From contig NC_132978.1 in assembly GCF_047496725.1 (NCBI RefSeq), forward strand, positions 6,997,501-7,061,500: a DNA stretch of 64,000 bases, in the 5' to 3' direction. A program made the position numbers and the translations under genes. Shown here piece after piece: positions 1-11,669 of this stretch. How positions within the stretch are numbered: position 1 is the first letter of the stretch; every line of letters starts with the position of its first letter. The notes below the pieces were generated by a model. It was not told where the DNA came from. It searched no databases and worked only from the letters and a program-made list of their open reading frames with translations. The DNA is from Anoplolepis gracilipes (lineage: Eukaryota; Arthropoda; Insecta; Hymenoptera; Formicidae).

Positions 1-1917
1 TGAAATTAATGTTATCATGTAAAATATAGAAGTTTTAAAATGCGCGTGTTTCATATTTTCTTCTGCACTAACAGAACGAGTTGATAAACAACATGATAAT
101 TTATACATAACTTGTACTTTCTTTTATGTACTTTGTTCTGTTTGTAAAAAATCTGGCAAGGTTTTCTGTATAATAAAAAAAAACTACAACAATTGATATA
201 TGATATGATTATAAACTTAGAAAAGAAAATAAAATTTTCAATACCTTTATATTAGAGTATGAGTCGTATTCATTTAATTTAACTCTATTTGTTCTTTATT
301 CATGATTTGCAACTAACATGTAGCTATATATTAATATCTAATATATTGAGTTGTGCCGTAAAATATTAATACATTATTTTACATATGAAGAAGTATTTCA
401 CTAAGAATCCAAAAAACTTTTTATATTTTTACATTCAAATAATACATATATTTAATATGTAATCAAGTAATTATAGCAACTTTTAATTAATGTGGCACCA
501 GTGCAGTATAATGGAAGGTAAAACTAAGTTTGGTTTTACAGAGATTTTGTTCTGTTTTAATTGGCAATACATCATCAATTTGTTCTAGTTGAACTTCTTG
601 CACTAGTATCTTCATCACGCTGAATTACTTGCATAAGATTAAATTAGATTAGGTATATGTTTAGAAAAGTGCAAAAAGTTCATCTACAAAGAACGAACCT
701 CATATATGAATGAAAGTACATATATGTGAATTATTTTTCAGTGTATATATACTGCCCAATACTTCAGTCTATATCGGGACATAGATGTAAAGACAAAAGT
801 ATATGTATCTTGGAAAAAATATGTCTACGTATAAAGATGTCTCTCCTATTCTTCGTTGAAAATTTGGCACAAATTTTCGGGGCAACTCAATATTTTAGTA
901 TGCTAGTACTCTATTTTAGTATTCTCATTATCTTTAGAAATTTAAGTTCACACATATTTCTTTATTACATGTTATTCACTATATACATTATGTATAAAAA
1001 AAATTAATGTATACCTTGGTATACCTTGATTCAAATTGTTTTTGGACAATCTTAATTTGTATGATTACAGTCTTGCTACATAATAGACAAAAAAAAAAAA
1101 GAAAATACTTATGGACCAAGGGCTTATAAAAATATATTTCTTCCTTATATAACTCATGTCAAATAGTGTAGTCAAAGATAAATATGATAGATATGCTCTA
1201 AATATATGATCTACTCGCAAACCATTTATATTGTAATTGAAGGATATGTGTAAGTAATGTTAAGGAAGTTATCTAAACTCATTTTGTCGCGTATCATCTA
1301 ATATCTGTATACTATCTAATATCTGTCTAACACATTGAAAGATATACAGATTAAATTGTACATATATGTACATCGTATGTTACATCAAGAAAATAAAAAC
1401 ATACATACAATCATTTATGCGTATTTGTATGACGATGTAATAATGAGTTAAAATTCAGAGGAAAAAATGTAAAAAAAATGAAAAAAGAATATAATTAAAA
1501 TATGAGCGTCCTGGGTATATACATAAAGTGCACGCAAACGACGAACTTAGCTAAAATAGTGTCGACGAAACGATACGTCTGTAGTGAGAAAAGAAAAAAA
1601 AATATGCATATTGCAGTATAATCATAGTTTACAATATTTATGCAGAATTGTATTATACTATCGACATCCTGTGAATGTGTCATTATAAAACATATATTGC
1701 CATAGTTAGTCTGGCAATTCTAATCTGTCTTTAATAAAACGAGATGGATAAAATCTATCTCGAAACAAAGTTCTATTACTTGCGTGTCGTCTGTGTGCTC
1801 GGTCTGTATAACAAAAGAATAAAACATGAATATGGCGAAAAAAATAATAACAGCAATGTACACACTGAAAATAACAAAGATTTTCTTAAATGTTCAAAGT
1901 AATTAAGTGATATCAAT
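1..1917. other. AT-rich sequence without a recognised gene
   Basis: I see no ORF here with a recognisable domain. The open frames around 726-1007 (plus) and 1495-1683 (minus) have AT-driven, low-complexity composition and no splice context. A short direct repeat of a 14-base unit (tatctaatatctgt) lies near 1300-1330. The stretch could be intergenic or the 3' flank of a gene outside the window. Nothing in it decides between these. Confidence 0.5.
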
Positions 1918-2345
1918 GTTTAAAGTCTATTTAGACGATTTATAATTCGTGACGAATTTTGTAACAAATTTATAGAATTCCATTTATAATTTTACATGTC
2001 ATGTAATATAGAAAACATTTGAAGAAATAAAATAAGCATAAAATTAAAGTTTTAATATCTTTTTCGATGATCTATAATTTGAAATTTAAGATCGAATTCT
2101 ATTTATAATTTTGCTATATATTTGGATGTACCACGTTAAATATGTCGCAAAATTATAAATAGAATTCTGTCTTAAATTTTACATACACATATATACAATA
2201 TATATATATATATATGTATGTATGTATGCATGCATGTATGTATGTATTTATGCATATTTTATTTTTTAAAATGTTTTCTGTATAATTATAAGTGAATTTC
2301 TAGCAAATTTTATCGCAAATTATAATTTGTTTAAAGTAGACTTAA
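1918..2345. repeat. MITE-like block with nested inverted repeats
   Basis: The core is an inverted repeat with arms at 2082-2114 and 2147-2179. The arms are 33 bases each, pair with two mismatches, and enclose a 32-base loop. Outside it, the sequence from about 1920 (with a gtctattta core) resembles the reverse complement of about 2296-2345 (gtctacttta) over some 50 bases at moderate identity. A related gaattccatttataatttt motif occurs at about 1976. The nested symmetry suggests a non-autonomous DNA transposon or its relic. No transposase frame and no clear target-site duplication were found, so the outer limits are approximate. An (atgt)n/(gcat)n simple repeat at about 2196-2245 lies inside. 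Confidence 0.45.
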
Positions 2346-3490
2346 GGTGGCCAACGATCAGAAATGAAAAACCACAATCTGTAGATTACTTTAATATTTC
2401 TTTCACATTTCTAACGTGCGAGTAGCAGTTCCTGTTCACCGTACGAAAACTGCTCTTCATATCGCGAAAAGACTGTCACAAATGATGATACAGGCTCTAG
2501 AAAATTTTGACAATTAATAGAATTTGCGGTTTCGACTACAAAATTGAAAGAAAACAGAATAACGTAATTGTTAGAGAATGTAGATAAGACACAATATGTG
2601 GGATACTATGTTTAGATACATCGAAATTATATTGTACACAAGGCTGAAAAAACTTTAAACATTCAAAAGTTTTTTCTCAGACGTCACAAAGACATCAATG
2701 GTTTGGCTTAACTCGATCAAACGAAAGTTAACAGGAGAAATTCATTTTGAAAACATCTTTAATAGATCTATAATAGAATTCGTTTGTGAATTCTGTTGGA
2801 TGCATTATTGACATGTTCATTACAGCGTTTGTTGATGCAGCATTTATTGTGAACACACTGTTATTACCGATGTATATTACAGACTACAGTATGTTGTACA
2901 GAAATTCATGTAAAGGCCTGTGTATAGTATATAAGCAGGTTGAATATGCAAGATGTTCAAAATTTATCATTATTTTATGAAATACTGATCATTTTTAGTC
3001 AAAATGCTTTATATTACACTCTTACTAATAATACCTAAATATTACATCTAGATATCTGCTTTTACATCTAAATTAATGTACAACAGGCTCTAATCTGTCT
3101 GTTAGTATGTCAAACTAGTGCATCCAAAGGAATTTATATAAGCCAAGCTAACTGTCTTTGACATTAAATCTGTATACTGTGTATACCATATTTGCGTGTG
3201 AAATATATGTGGAATACAAAAAAAAAAAAAAAAGAAAGAGAGAGAGAAAAAGAGAGAATGAAAAATTAAAGGAAACGATACAGATATTTTGTTACTATTA
3301 ATTACTATTCGCCTGTTTCACCCATGACACAGTGTATATTTTAATTATAGCAAAAAATAAATATCAATTATTTCAAATATTTCTTGTGATATTATATATA
3401 ACATTTATATTTTTTTATTTATATACATATATTTATATATTTTATATATATATATATATATACACAATATGTATTTTATTTTAAATTTAA
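2346..3490. other. AT-rich spacer with simple repeats
   Basis: No supportable gene. The stretch holds a poly-A run followed by GA-rich sequence at about 3219-3258, and TA-rich runs near 3410-3470. The frame at 2786-2980 gives a hydrophobic peptide of no recognised family and has no splice or codon support. Confidence 0.5.
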
Positions 3491-3538
3491 TCTAGAAACA
3501 GATCAATCTAATGTATTATATATATATATATATATATA

Positions 3539-3710
3539 TATTTGATTTTAAACTTAATGTATAGAAACAGATAATAAAACTTTTGCATCAATCTAATGTA
3601 TTAAATCTATCTATCTATATATATATATATATAGATAGATAGATTTAATACATTAGATTGATGCAAAAGTTTTATTATCTGTTTCTATACATTAAGTTTA
3701 AAATCAAATA
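3539..3710. repeat. 172-bp perfect palindrome (86-bp arms)
   Basis: Bases 3539-3624 are the exact reverse complement of 3625-3710, with the symmetry centre at 3624/3625 in a (ta)n core flanked by (atct)n/(agat)n. Each arm carries a motif containing gatgcaaaagttttat. A damaged third copy lies just upstream at about 3484-3518 and lacks an internal block of about 16 bases. The arm motif resembles mariner terminal inverted repeats (TTAG-TTG-TGCAAAAGT type, recalled family knowledge). A related end in the opposite sense lies at about 3780-3803. A transposon-end inversion or a head-to-head pair of mariner remnants is the simplest reading. A hairpin RNA source is also possible. Confidence 0.85.
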
Positions 3711-3803
3711 GAGTAAAAAATTTGTTTTTAAAAAGGAAAAACATTTAAAACCTATAAAATTATCTTTAATTTGATTTGACAAACTTTTGCACCATCCTAA
3801 TTT
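3650..3803. mobile_element. Possible mariner-like terminal-repeat remnant
   Basis: The right half of the palindrome begins TTAGATTGATGCAAAAG (from about 3652). The sequence at about 3780-3802 reads, on the minus strand, TTAGGATGGTGCAAAAG. The two ends face each other about 150 bases apart, as the terminal repeats of a short non-autonomous mariner element would. The interior is AT-rich with no transposase reading frame. Assignment to mariner rests on recalled similarity of the terminal repeat, so it is tentative. Confidence 0.4.
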
Positions 3804-3876
3804 TATACCTAATTGTCTAATAATATATAACTAATAATAATATATAATATATATCTAATAATAATATATAATGTAA

Positions 3877-4083
3877 TTAAGCAGCAAGATTATCATCAGA
3901 GAGAATGGTGTAGGTTATATTTTCCTCAATAGATGGAGCTGAATGTCTTTTAGTGTTCAGTCCAGCACTTGGCATGGCATCCTCAAAGCGTACAGTAACA
4001 CACGACGAGTGGCTCGCGTGATTCAGTGGTGTACGATTCAGCTGAAGCTTCCTGCGTTTCGTGTTACAGGAGAATCGGGCAAT
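3877..4083 (-). CDS. Candidate terminal coding exon of an unidentified minus-strand gene
   Basis: Read on the minus strand, a long pyrimidine tract (tctctctctctgtctttcg) ends in atttcag at 4084-4090, a convincing 3' splice site. It opens a 68-codon frame that closes with TAA at 3877-3879. The peptide is hydrophilic, basic at its start (NTKRRKLQLNR) and acidic at its end (LSDDNLAA). It has no domain I recognise, but could be a cytoplasmic tail. Local GC content is higher than in the DNA on its left. No in-phase upstream exon was found: a minus-strand acidic frame ending near 4409 would join out of frame. It may be an orphan exon, a pseudogene piece, or a chance frame. Confidence 0.3.
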   Translation of the reverse strand: MARFSCNTKRRKLQLNRTPLNHASHSSCVTVRFEDAMPSAGLNTKRHSAPSIEENITYTILSDDNLAA

Positions 4084-4372
4084 CTGAAATACATCTAAAG
4101 CGAAAGACAGAGAGAGAGAGAGAACGCGACAGCGCGTCCAAGCTTGCACGGCGATGCCTCACCCAGAATCTACACGGGTGCCGTCGCGATCAGTCACGTT
4201 GCCTCGACGGCTGCAGGGATTCGCGATGTAGCCCTCCTTCCCCTCTTTCTCTCCCATCCCCCTCTGTCAGTCCGAGGAAAACATTCTCTCTCGCGTTGTG
4301 GTATCGTTTATTATAACATCCCGATCACATCGATGCGTCGTCACGCAACGTCGCCGACGGGATCTCGCGTAA

Positions 4373-4594
4373 CAACGGATCTGGACCGCCGTGTCGAGTC
4401 ACCTGCGACTACCTGCGTTCCTTATCATAGTCCTCATCATCGTCATTGTCATCTACAAGAAGTGCCTTCACTCGGCCATCAGTCGGCCGTCCGATTACAC
4501 GCAAGACCGCAACCGTGTATGTTGCATCTGTCCCGGCGATGAACGTGACGATATTACCTATATACATCTTTATATAAACCTGCATATGCGCCTT
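4373..4594 (+). CDS. Candidate exon encoding a membrane segment, unassigned
   Basis: A plus-strand frame is open from 4373 (stop at 4370-4372) and contains a run of about 15 hydrophobic residues (LPAFLIIVLIIVIVIYKK). A Cys-containing hydrophilic segment (CCICPGDERDD) follows, and a perfect GTAAGT donor begins at about 4595. This would fit an internal or alternative coding exon of a small single-pass membrane protein. No ATG lies in this frame: the nearest, at 4333, is in a different frame and runs to 4540. The hydrophobic run is encoded by an ATC/GTC-rich repeat that on the other strand reads as an acidic run, so either strand or neither may be coding. The donor could equally serve a 5' UTR exon. 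Confidence 0.25.
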
Positions 4595-4599
4595 GGTAA

Positions 4600-5975
4600 G
4601 TGATAGTTTCAAATAAATATAAAATATATATATATATATACATATAATGTGTCCTGAAAGACAAAGACATCCATGAAAAGAATGGAAGGGAAAAGTGAGG
4701 ATATAGAACTCGTTGAGTTTCGACGCTGCAGATACTCATTGTCAAATAATTTCTATTTCCATTTGTGTGTTGTGCAGTAGTAAAAAAAAAAGTAACTCGT
4801 GTAAGAGTTTTCTTCTAACATATATATATATATATATATATACTTGTGTAACATCAAAGAGATTTAATTTGTCGAATTTAACTGTTGTCGGCTTTTAATC
4901 ATAAAATAACTATTAAATTGATTCATTAAAGAGGTCATAATTATAATACAGGAAAATGTTAAATCACGATTATTATTTTTAAAAAAATAAGTTTTAATAC
5001 TTACATACAATTATTGAATAAAATAAACGTAAAGTTATTTACGGCGATTGAAAATTGTAGCGTTTGTTTTTTATTTCTCTTTTAAAAATATAAATTTGTC
5101 ATTTTATATTTCTCTCATTCTTTCTCTCCCTTTGAAGAACTTTAACGCATCTATTTGATTTGAATTGATACTCTGAAAACTTCTTGTAACATCATCCGTA
5201 ATTTTCTCTAAAATTTGTAATTGTAACCACTAATTGATTAAAAAATAAAATAGTGATTAAATATTGTCATAGCATAAATTATCTATGCAAGCATCTTGAT
5301 TGCCAATATACATGTGGATCTTTACAGAAGAGTGCGATGGATCTTGATTGCTAATCGCCCGCGAGATTTGTAATGTGTCGGCAAATTTTTGCAGTATCGA
5401 AGAACAACGTGTAACATTATGATCAAGCGGTTTCAGATTGCATAATGAGTCAAGGTGTATCGCCGTTATTGTGATTGTTTAGGAGTCTAGATACGTAGAT
5501 ATCATTGAATATCTACGTCAGCCGTATATAGTGATAAATTATTAACATAATATTTATTTTGTGCTGAAACTTATCAGTAAGTGTGATATTCATTGAAGTG
5601 AGATATTAAGCTTTATCTCTATAATCTGTGTTGAAAGTTATCTAACACGATAATCGAAACACTTGTAGTATCTCTAATAGACGAAAAGATACGAAATATT
5701 TCGAGAAACTTGAGATGTAGCGATTTTCGAAACAGTGAAACCTGGTGAAACCTAACAATCACAGTGAAAATCAAAGTGTCATCAGATATCAGCTGATTCG
5801 TAATGTCATACTCTGTAATTGTTAAGTCGGTTTTCTTTCGCATAAGAGCATTATATGTATGTGTGTGTGTGTGTGAATTTTATTATAAATAGCTTTAATT
5901 AATGGTCCAAAAATTATATTAAAAATTTTAATATACAGATATTACTATTACTTATTAACTCTTAAATACTAGCCG
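4600..5975. other. Spacer upstream of Siah; possible 5' leader region
   Basis: AT-rich with several (ta)n tracts (about 4627-4640 and 4820-4841) and a (tg)n run at about 5858-5874. A small perfect hairpin occurs at 5493-5518 (10-base stems, cattga loop). I see no coding frame with splice support. Some of this may be 5' UTR or first intron of the downstream Siah gene. Confidence 0.4.
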
Positions 5976-6079
5976 AGGACACTATTCTGTACACAATGAT
6001 ACTTACCGATGACTATCGGTTCGGTGAGTCATTGTGTATATTTTTTTATGTCGAAATAGTATGTACAGAATAGTGTCCC
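5976..6079. repeat. Compound hairpin (MITE-like) upstream of Siah
   Basis: Outer 16-base arms at 5977-5992 and 6063-6078 are perfect reverse complements (core ggacactattctgtac). Inside them a second hairpin pairs tacacaatga with tcattgtgta around a stem containing ccgat/atcgg. The nested, compact form without an ORF is typical of short foldback elements. It might also be a structured RNA if transcribed from the Siah 5' region, but no conserved family was recognised. Confidence 0.6.
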
Positions 6080-6236
6080 AGGTCAATTCTATACAAGTAA
6101 TTTTTTTCTTTTTATTATTTAACAAAAAAAAAATATGATGTAACGCTCTATTTTAGGATATATCATTTCTTTACGCACACAAAAGAAAGAGATATACTTA
6201 TTATTAATAATTTTTAAATAAATTTTAAAAACTTGG

Positions 6237-6377
6237 AACGTTACAAGAAAAAAGTTTTTTATTGTTGATTTCTTAAGTTTAAAAATACAAAATTAAGTTC
6301 CTATTTATATGAGAAAAAAAGCTGTTTATATATATATATAAGAAATTAACAATAAAAAACTTTTTTCTTGTAACGTT
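6237..6377. repeat. 39-bp inverted repeat, long stem-loop upstream of Siah
   Basis: Arms at 6237-6275 and 6339-6377 pair over 39 bases with one mismatch, around a 63-base AT-rich loop containing (ta)n. The mismatch would be a G-U pair in RNA. Flanking sequence extends the symmetry imperfectly in both directions. It lies about 360 bases before the Siah start codon. It may be a foldback transposon remnant or a hairpin-RNA source. Confidence 0.7.
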
Positions 6378-6598
6378 TCAAAATTTTTAATATTTAATAT
6401 ATATATATATATATATGGGAGAGAAGGGAAATATGTATCCATAGAAAAAAAAGGGTATTTGTCAAAGGAGAGAAAAAGCGTAAAATAAATAACTCTGTTT
6501 TTAGAACGCGAGTATTTGAAGATTAAGTAAGATCTTTTTTTTAATCCAAATATAATCTGAGTTATTATTTATATTATTTATAATGCGTAATTTTTCAG

Positions 6599-6739
6599 AA
6601 ATGTATCAACTAATTACACATACAACAAAAATGCATCACGATTGCTGAGCCGCATCACGGGTGCAAGAAACAAACAAAAACCATCGTCGAGTGATCTAAA
6701 TCAGATTGACAAACTTCGACACATAACCTAGAAGACATA
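6599..6739 (+). other. Probable 5' UTR exon segment of Siah
   Basis: A plausible acceptor (tttttcag) ends at 6598, and the sequence then runs without interruption into the Siah start codon. An in-frame TGA at 6707-6709 precedes the ATG with no other in-frame ATG between, which supports 6740 as the true start. The transcription start and any upstream non-coding exon are not visible. Confidence 0.35.
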
Positions 6740-7881
6740 ATGTCCCAGTTAAATATCAGCACGGGTAAGCGAGGCAGGGGGATAGCGAGTACCTCCGCGT
6801 CAACGGTATCAGCGTTGAGCAGTTCCACCGATTTAGCGAGCCTCTTTGAATGCCCCGTATGTTTCGATTACGTGCTTCCACCGATTTTACAATGTCAAAG
6901 CGGGCATCTTGTTTGCACAAATTGCCGACCGAAACTCTCCTGCTGCCCCACATGCAGGGGTCCGCTAGGTATGCAATTATTGTTATTATTTTTTTTTATT
7001 AAAATTGTTATTGAAATTATAATTAACAAATAATCTGACAATACACAGGTAACATCCGTAATTTGGCTATGGAAAAAGTAGCGAGTAATGTGATGTTCCC
7101 CTGTAAATATTCTACCAGTGGCTGTACAGTTTCACTGGTACACACTGAAAAGGCAGATCACGAGGATGCATGCGAGTTCCGTCCATACAGTTGTCCTTGT
7201 CCGGGTGCGTCCTGTAAATGGCAGGGATCACTGGAACAAGTAATGTCGCATCTTATGATGAGCCACAAAAGTATTACGACCTTACAAGGTATTAAATTTT
7301 TGTTATTTCTTTTTGCACCTTACTTGTAACTTCTTACATATTATTCTTTGTGTATTTTTCTTTAGGAGAAGACATTGTCTTTTTGGCAACTGATATTAAT
7401 CTTCCTGGAGCTGTAGATTGGGTGATGATGCAATCCTGTTTTGGCCATCACTTTATGCTAGTGCTTGAGAAACAAGAGAAATATGATGGACATCAGCAGT
7501 TTTTTGCAATTGTACAATTGATTGGTTCGAGGAAGCAAGCAGAGAACTTTGCTTACAGGTAACTAAACATAATTGTAATTATAATTGTATTTAATAGAGA
7601 AAACAATTTAGAAAACAATTTAGAAAAAAAAATAAATTAATTAACATTTAAAACATTGTTATATTGGGGGCTATGACTTTCATTAAGTTATTCTGTTTAA
7701 CAGATTAGAATTAAATGGTCATAGAAGGCGTCTCACGTGGGAAGCGATGCCACGGTCTATTCACGAGGGTGTATCGTCTGCGATTTTAAATTCTGACTGC
7801 CTTGTATTTGACACTTCTATTGCCCAGTTATTCGCTGACAATGGAAACCTAGGAATTAACGTTACAATTTCTATGGCCTGA
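6740..7881 (+). CDS. Siah1: E3 ubiquitin-protein ligase Siah (seven in absentia), 279 aa
   Basis: Coding exons are 6740-6968, 7049-7288, 7366-7558 and 7704-7881. All introns are GT-AG and phases join exactly (840 nt, 279 aa; human SIAH1 is about 282 aa). The N-terminal 30 residues are Ser/Thr-rich and variable. A RING finger follows at about 38-72 (CPVCFDYVLPPILQC...GHLVC..C...CCPTC). Next comes the SIAH-type double zinc finger at about 95-150 (CKYSTSGC, HTEKADHE, CPCPGASCKW). The substrate-binding domain runs from about 155 to the end (EDIVFLATDINLPGAVDW, YDGHQQFFAIVQLIG), finishing GINVTISMA. The family transfers ubiquitin from E2 enzymes to substrates for proteasomal degradation. In Drosophila sina acts in R7 photoreceptor fate by degrading Tramtrack. 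Identity is nearly certain. The zinc-finger, RING and substrate regions are all intact. Confidence 0.97.
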
Positions 7882-8194
7882 GGAAAACCAGAAAAAGCAG
7901 TATAAAAAGAAGAGAAAACATAATGCAGACATATCGAGCAGTCTTTTGGATTATGGATGCGATAAAAATACTTGGGTGAGACTGCCCGTTATGCCCGTCA
8001 TCCCAGTTTACAGTTCTTTTTACGTTACCAGATGAATATTAGCAATACAGAGATGTTAGGAAATGTTTGGAGTATGTTGATGATATGCAGCGTTCAAATG
8101 CTCAGTACAGGATTGGTGTTGAGAAGCTTTAAAGTGTACTTGCATGTGATATTTATATGTGTGAGGACAAATCTCACAGAACAAACATAATAAA
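7882..8194 (+). other. Siah 3' UTR with AATAAA signal
   Basis: The sequence after the Siah stop is non-coding. A canonical AATAAA occurs at 8189-8194. A frame at 7972-8190 lies wholly inside this presumed UTR and has no domain. The UTR may extend further to other poly-A signals. Confidence 0.4.
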
Positions 8195-11100
8195 CATCTT
8201 TTCCATGCTATGACTTTAAAACTTTGTCACACAGTATAATATTAAATTCCGGAAAAAAAGTACCTGATATTCGCGTTATTGTCACATTACTCTTACTCAT
8301 TTAGTATCAAATTTTCATTTATAATTCTCTAGGAAGATACTACATGCATTATTGAATTCCATTAACATCTATTTTCGATTCTCTTGACATTTTTCAAGAC
8401 TTGGTATAGCAAATGCAAACATTTTGCCAAGCATAGCATTTCAGAAATTCATTGTGAATCTCGTCATGCAATTATTGCGTTTATTTGTCATTAATTAATT
8501 TGTGTATTTTTATATTGCTATTTATTTTTTAATTAGAAAGTTTATTCTTTTGTTTGTAAAATTTTTTTATTTCAATTATTTTATCCAAGTTTTAATATAT
8601 GTATATGTGTTTTGCATATAATGTGAAATTTGGTTTTTACATATCATTTGCATATTACTTGATTTAATATCATAATTATAAACAAAACATGCTTTTTGGA
8701 ATTCTCATATACAAATGATGAAAGGCAGAACTGTTTTTTATCTAGTTTGAATATTGAAGCAAGACGTCAATATTTTTACAATTACATTAATATGATGAGC
8801 AATGTTCAATTACAGAAAAGTTCCTGTAAACAAGATAAAAGAGAAACCAGAAGTGACTAGAGCAATATTTTAAAGAATTTTTTAAATATTAAATTTAAAA
8901 TATTTTTTTAACTTGAATTTTAATATATGTTGGGATACTTGCAAACATTAATACCATTATATACTTATTAATGTAAAATTAAATTGATTTTTATTGATAC
9001 AAGTGAGACAAAATTTTTTTCTTCTTAAATTACGTTTTAATGCTATTACAATTATAGCAATCAAACTATACTAGAATTTTTTTACAACTCTAAAAATTTT
9101 TTTTATTGATTAAGATTCATGCTCTTTGAAATATATCATATTCCTTCTTTTTTGGAGTTATTTTGCATAACAGTCATAAATTTTGAAAAGCAATGAAATA
9201 TCTGTACTAAAGACAGCATTGAACTGAACTGCATAGTAAGATCCAATAAGACAGACTAAGAGAATGAAGTTATAGAAAAGAAATTCAGAAGGACAATTTA
9301 GACTGAAATGTAATTATATGATGTGAGTAGGCTAAGTCTATAACAATTATATATTTTTCATAGATCGAAAAATGTACAAGCTTTACTTTCGCTAAGTGAT
9401 TTGTATAAGCTGGAACAATTTTGTCAAAGGCTACTATGGCAAAATTGAATTAATATCGCTATCAACAAAATTCACTCAAATTATCAATTAGTTTAATGCC
9501 CTGTAACAATCATGGAAAAAAAAGAAGTTTACGAACATAAATGGAAGCACTGTTATTGTAAATAAAACGCGAAAATTTATCATGTGATATAAGTAGTATG
9601 AATAATATAAATCATAACATGCTGATATGTATTCACAATGTTGGAAATAACTCGAGGGAACCAAGTGCACAGTGTATACACTGTATATGATTAGCATATA
9701 CTATTAAGCTTATACAATTATATTTACACCTTATTATATCTATTAAAAGAAACAAATGTTTAATTTTAATAGACTCAAATAAGAAGCGTTTTTTGGCGGT
9801 TATCGAAAAAAATAAGCAAAAAAAGGAAAATCGAGAGTTTCTTAATTTCAATGTTGATTGTTATTCCATAACTGTAGAAAATATCTTCCCAACTTTTAGA
9901 GTTAAATTTTGTAATTCTGCACTTGAAACTGTGAGAATTATTGCGTTCCGGAGTCATCATATTAAAATCTTTATGATAAAAATAGTATGAACACGGATAC
10001 TGTATAAATTATTATATGAGATTGGAAAGAATTACAAATACATGCTAGATGTGATTTTTCTCTTTATAGTATAAATGCGAGATTATTAGATTACACATAC
10101 TGGATGAAAAAAGGGTGAGAGGAAGGGTGATCTAATAATTTGAAAAGAACACATCACAATTGTTAAGCATTATGTACATATAATAAGGTTAATGATAGTA
10201 TAATTTTCATTCTTTAATTAAGTAGTAATTTATTCTCTAACATTCATGAAGTCTTCATTACTGTTTTATTAAACTTGATCATAAGGAATACATCTTTTGT
10301 TTGGAATTCTTCATGAATGTTCTCTTCATTATTTCATTTATGTTATTTTATTTATATTTATCGAATTATATGATGTGTAATTATTTTCAAAAGTAAAAAC
10401 TATTTTAATGTATTTTTATTGTAATTTATGAATAAGGAATAGCATAATGAGCTAGCTGATGGAATATATTGTTGAAAGTTTTAAAAATTTGCTATTGCAT
10501 GATATAATATTGAATAACATAAATTCACTAGCATTTCATTTTTGGATGATGCTAACATATTTTTTCAAAGTTTGTATGTAAGATTTATATTACAGTGTAA
10601 CTTCCTCTCTTTCACTTAAAATTTCAAATTTTTACAAATTAAACTTGAGAAGTATATATATATCAAAATATTTTAAAATTCATTACATCAGTATTTGAAA
10701 AGTCTTATACATTTAAAGGATTCTTCTGATACATTTTTTATACACGCTTTGAGCTATATTTATTGATATTGATCAAAATTATTTATATATGAAATCTGTA
10801 GATTGCAATTGTACTCCATGAATGATTTGTATCGTAAGCGTATTTGGCAAAAGCGTGACATATCCTAAATAAATCATGAATTCGAGTGAACGAGAGTGTA
10901 GTGAGTTTATCTTGTTTGACAATTTGTATGATACAATTATGAAATCGTGTAGACAAATAACCATTATAAATGCCTGATCTCTTAATAATGAATCTTTGTG
11001 TTCTACACGATATCATAAAACAGCCTAAGGTGCTCATGTATCCACAGAATATATAATAATTGTCGAGAGAATAGCTTTATTTAAATATAATGTATATACT

Positions 11101-11500
11101 TATATATGCATATTTATAGAATCTATAGAATGTTTAAGCCATGTATAAAGAAAAGTATATAAATAAAATTTTTTTTATAAATACTTTTTCATTACATGTG
11201 AAAGATTGTTCACTGTCTCTTATACATTCTCTTGTTCACAAGTTTAAAAATTTATAATTAAATTAATTTATTAATTAACTTCATTATAATTTTTAATATA
11301 ATAATTTATAGTTAAAAATGTAATTCAAAGAAAATATATAAAAGAAAAGCCAGTAAGCTTATATTGTCAGACATGATTGCATGTATTTATAGAATTTTGT
11401 ACATTTTTGAAAAATTTCCTCTTTTTTTTTAATCTATTCATGATATAAAGATTTAATTAGATTTTATATTTATATAATAATAAGAATATATCAAAATTAA
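8195..11500. other. AT-rich intergenic stretch between Siah and Rdh13
   Basis: About 3.3 kb of strongly AT-rich DNA. Frames around 9488-9990 and 10779-11037 are short, rich in Ile/Tyr/Phe/Lys, overlap each other on both strands, and match no family. I see no RNA gene or clear repeat in it. Confidence 0.5.
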
Positions 11501-11669
11501 TTTTATACGATATAAAACACGTGTTTTTGTGCGCGTATGGCTAACTTCGGAACACACCGACATGCGCTCTTCCACGAGTTATATATTTTTTGGTTATATA
11601 CGCTCTCATAAATCATAAATTGTTTATTTACATTGTTTATAACTTTACTGCATTTATTGAATTATAAAA

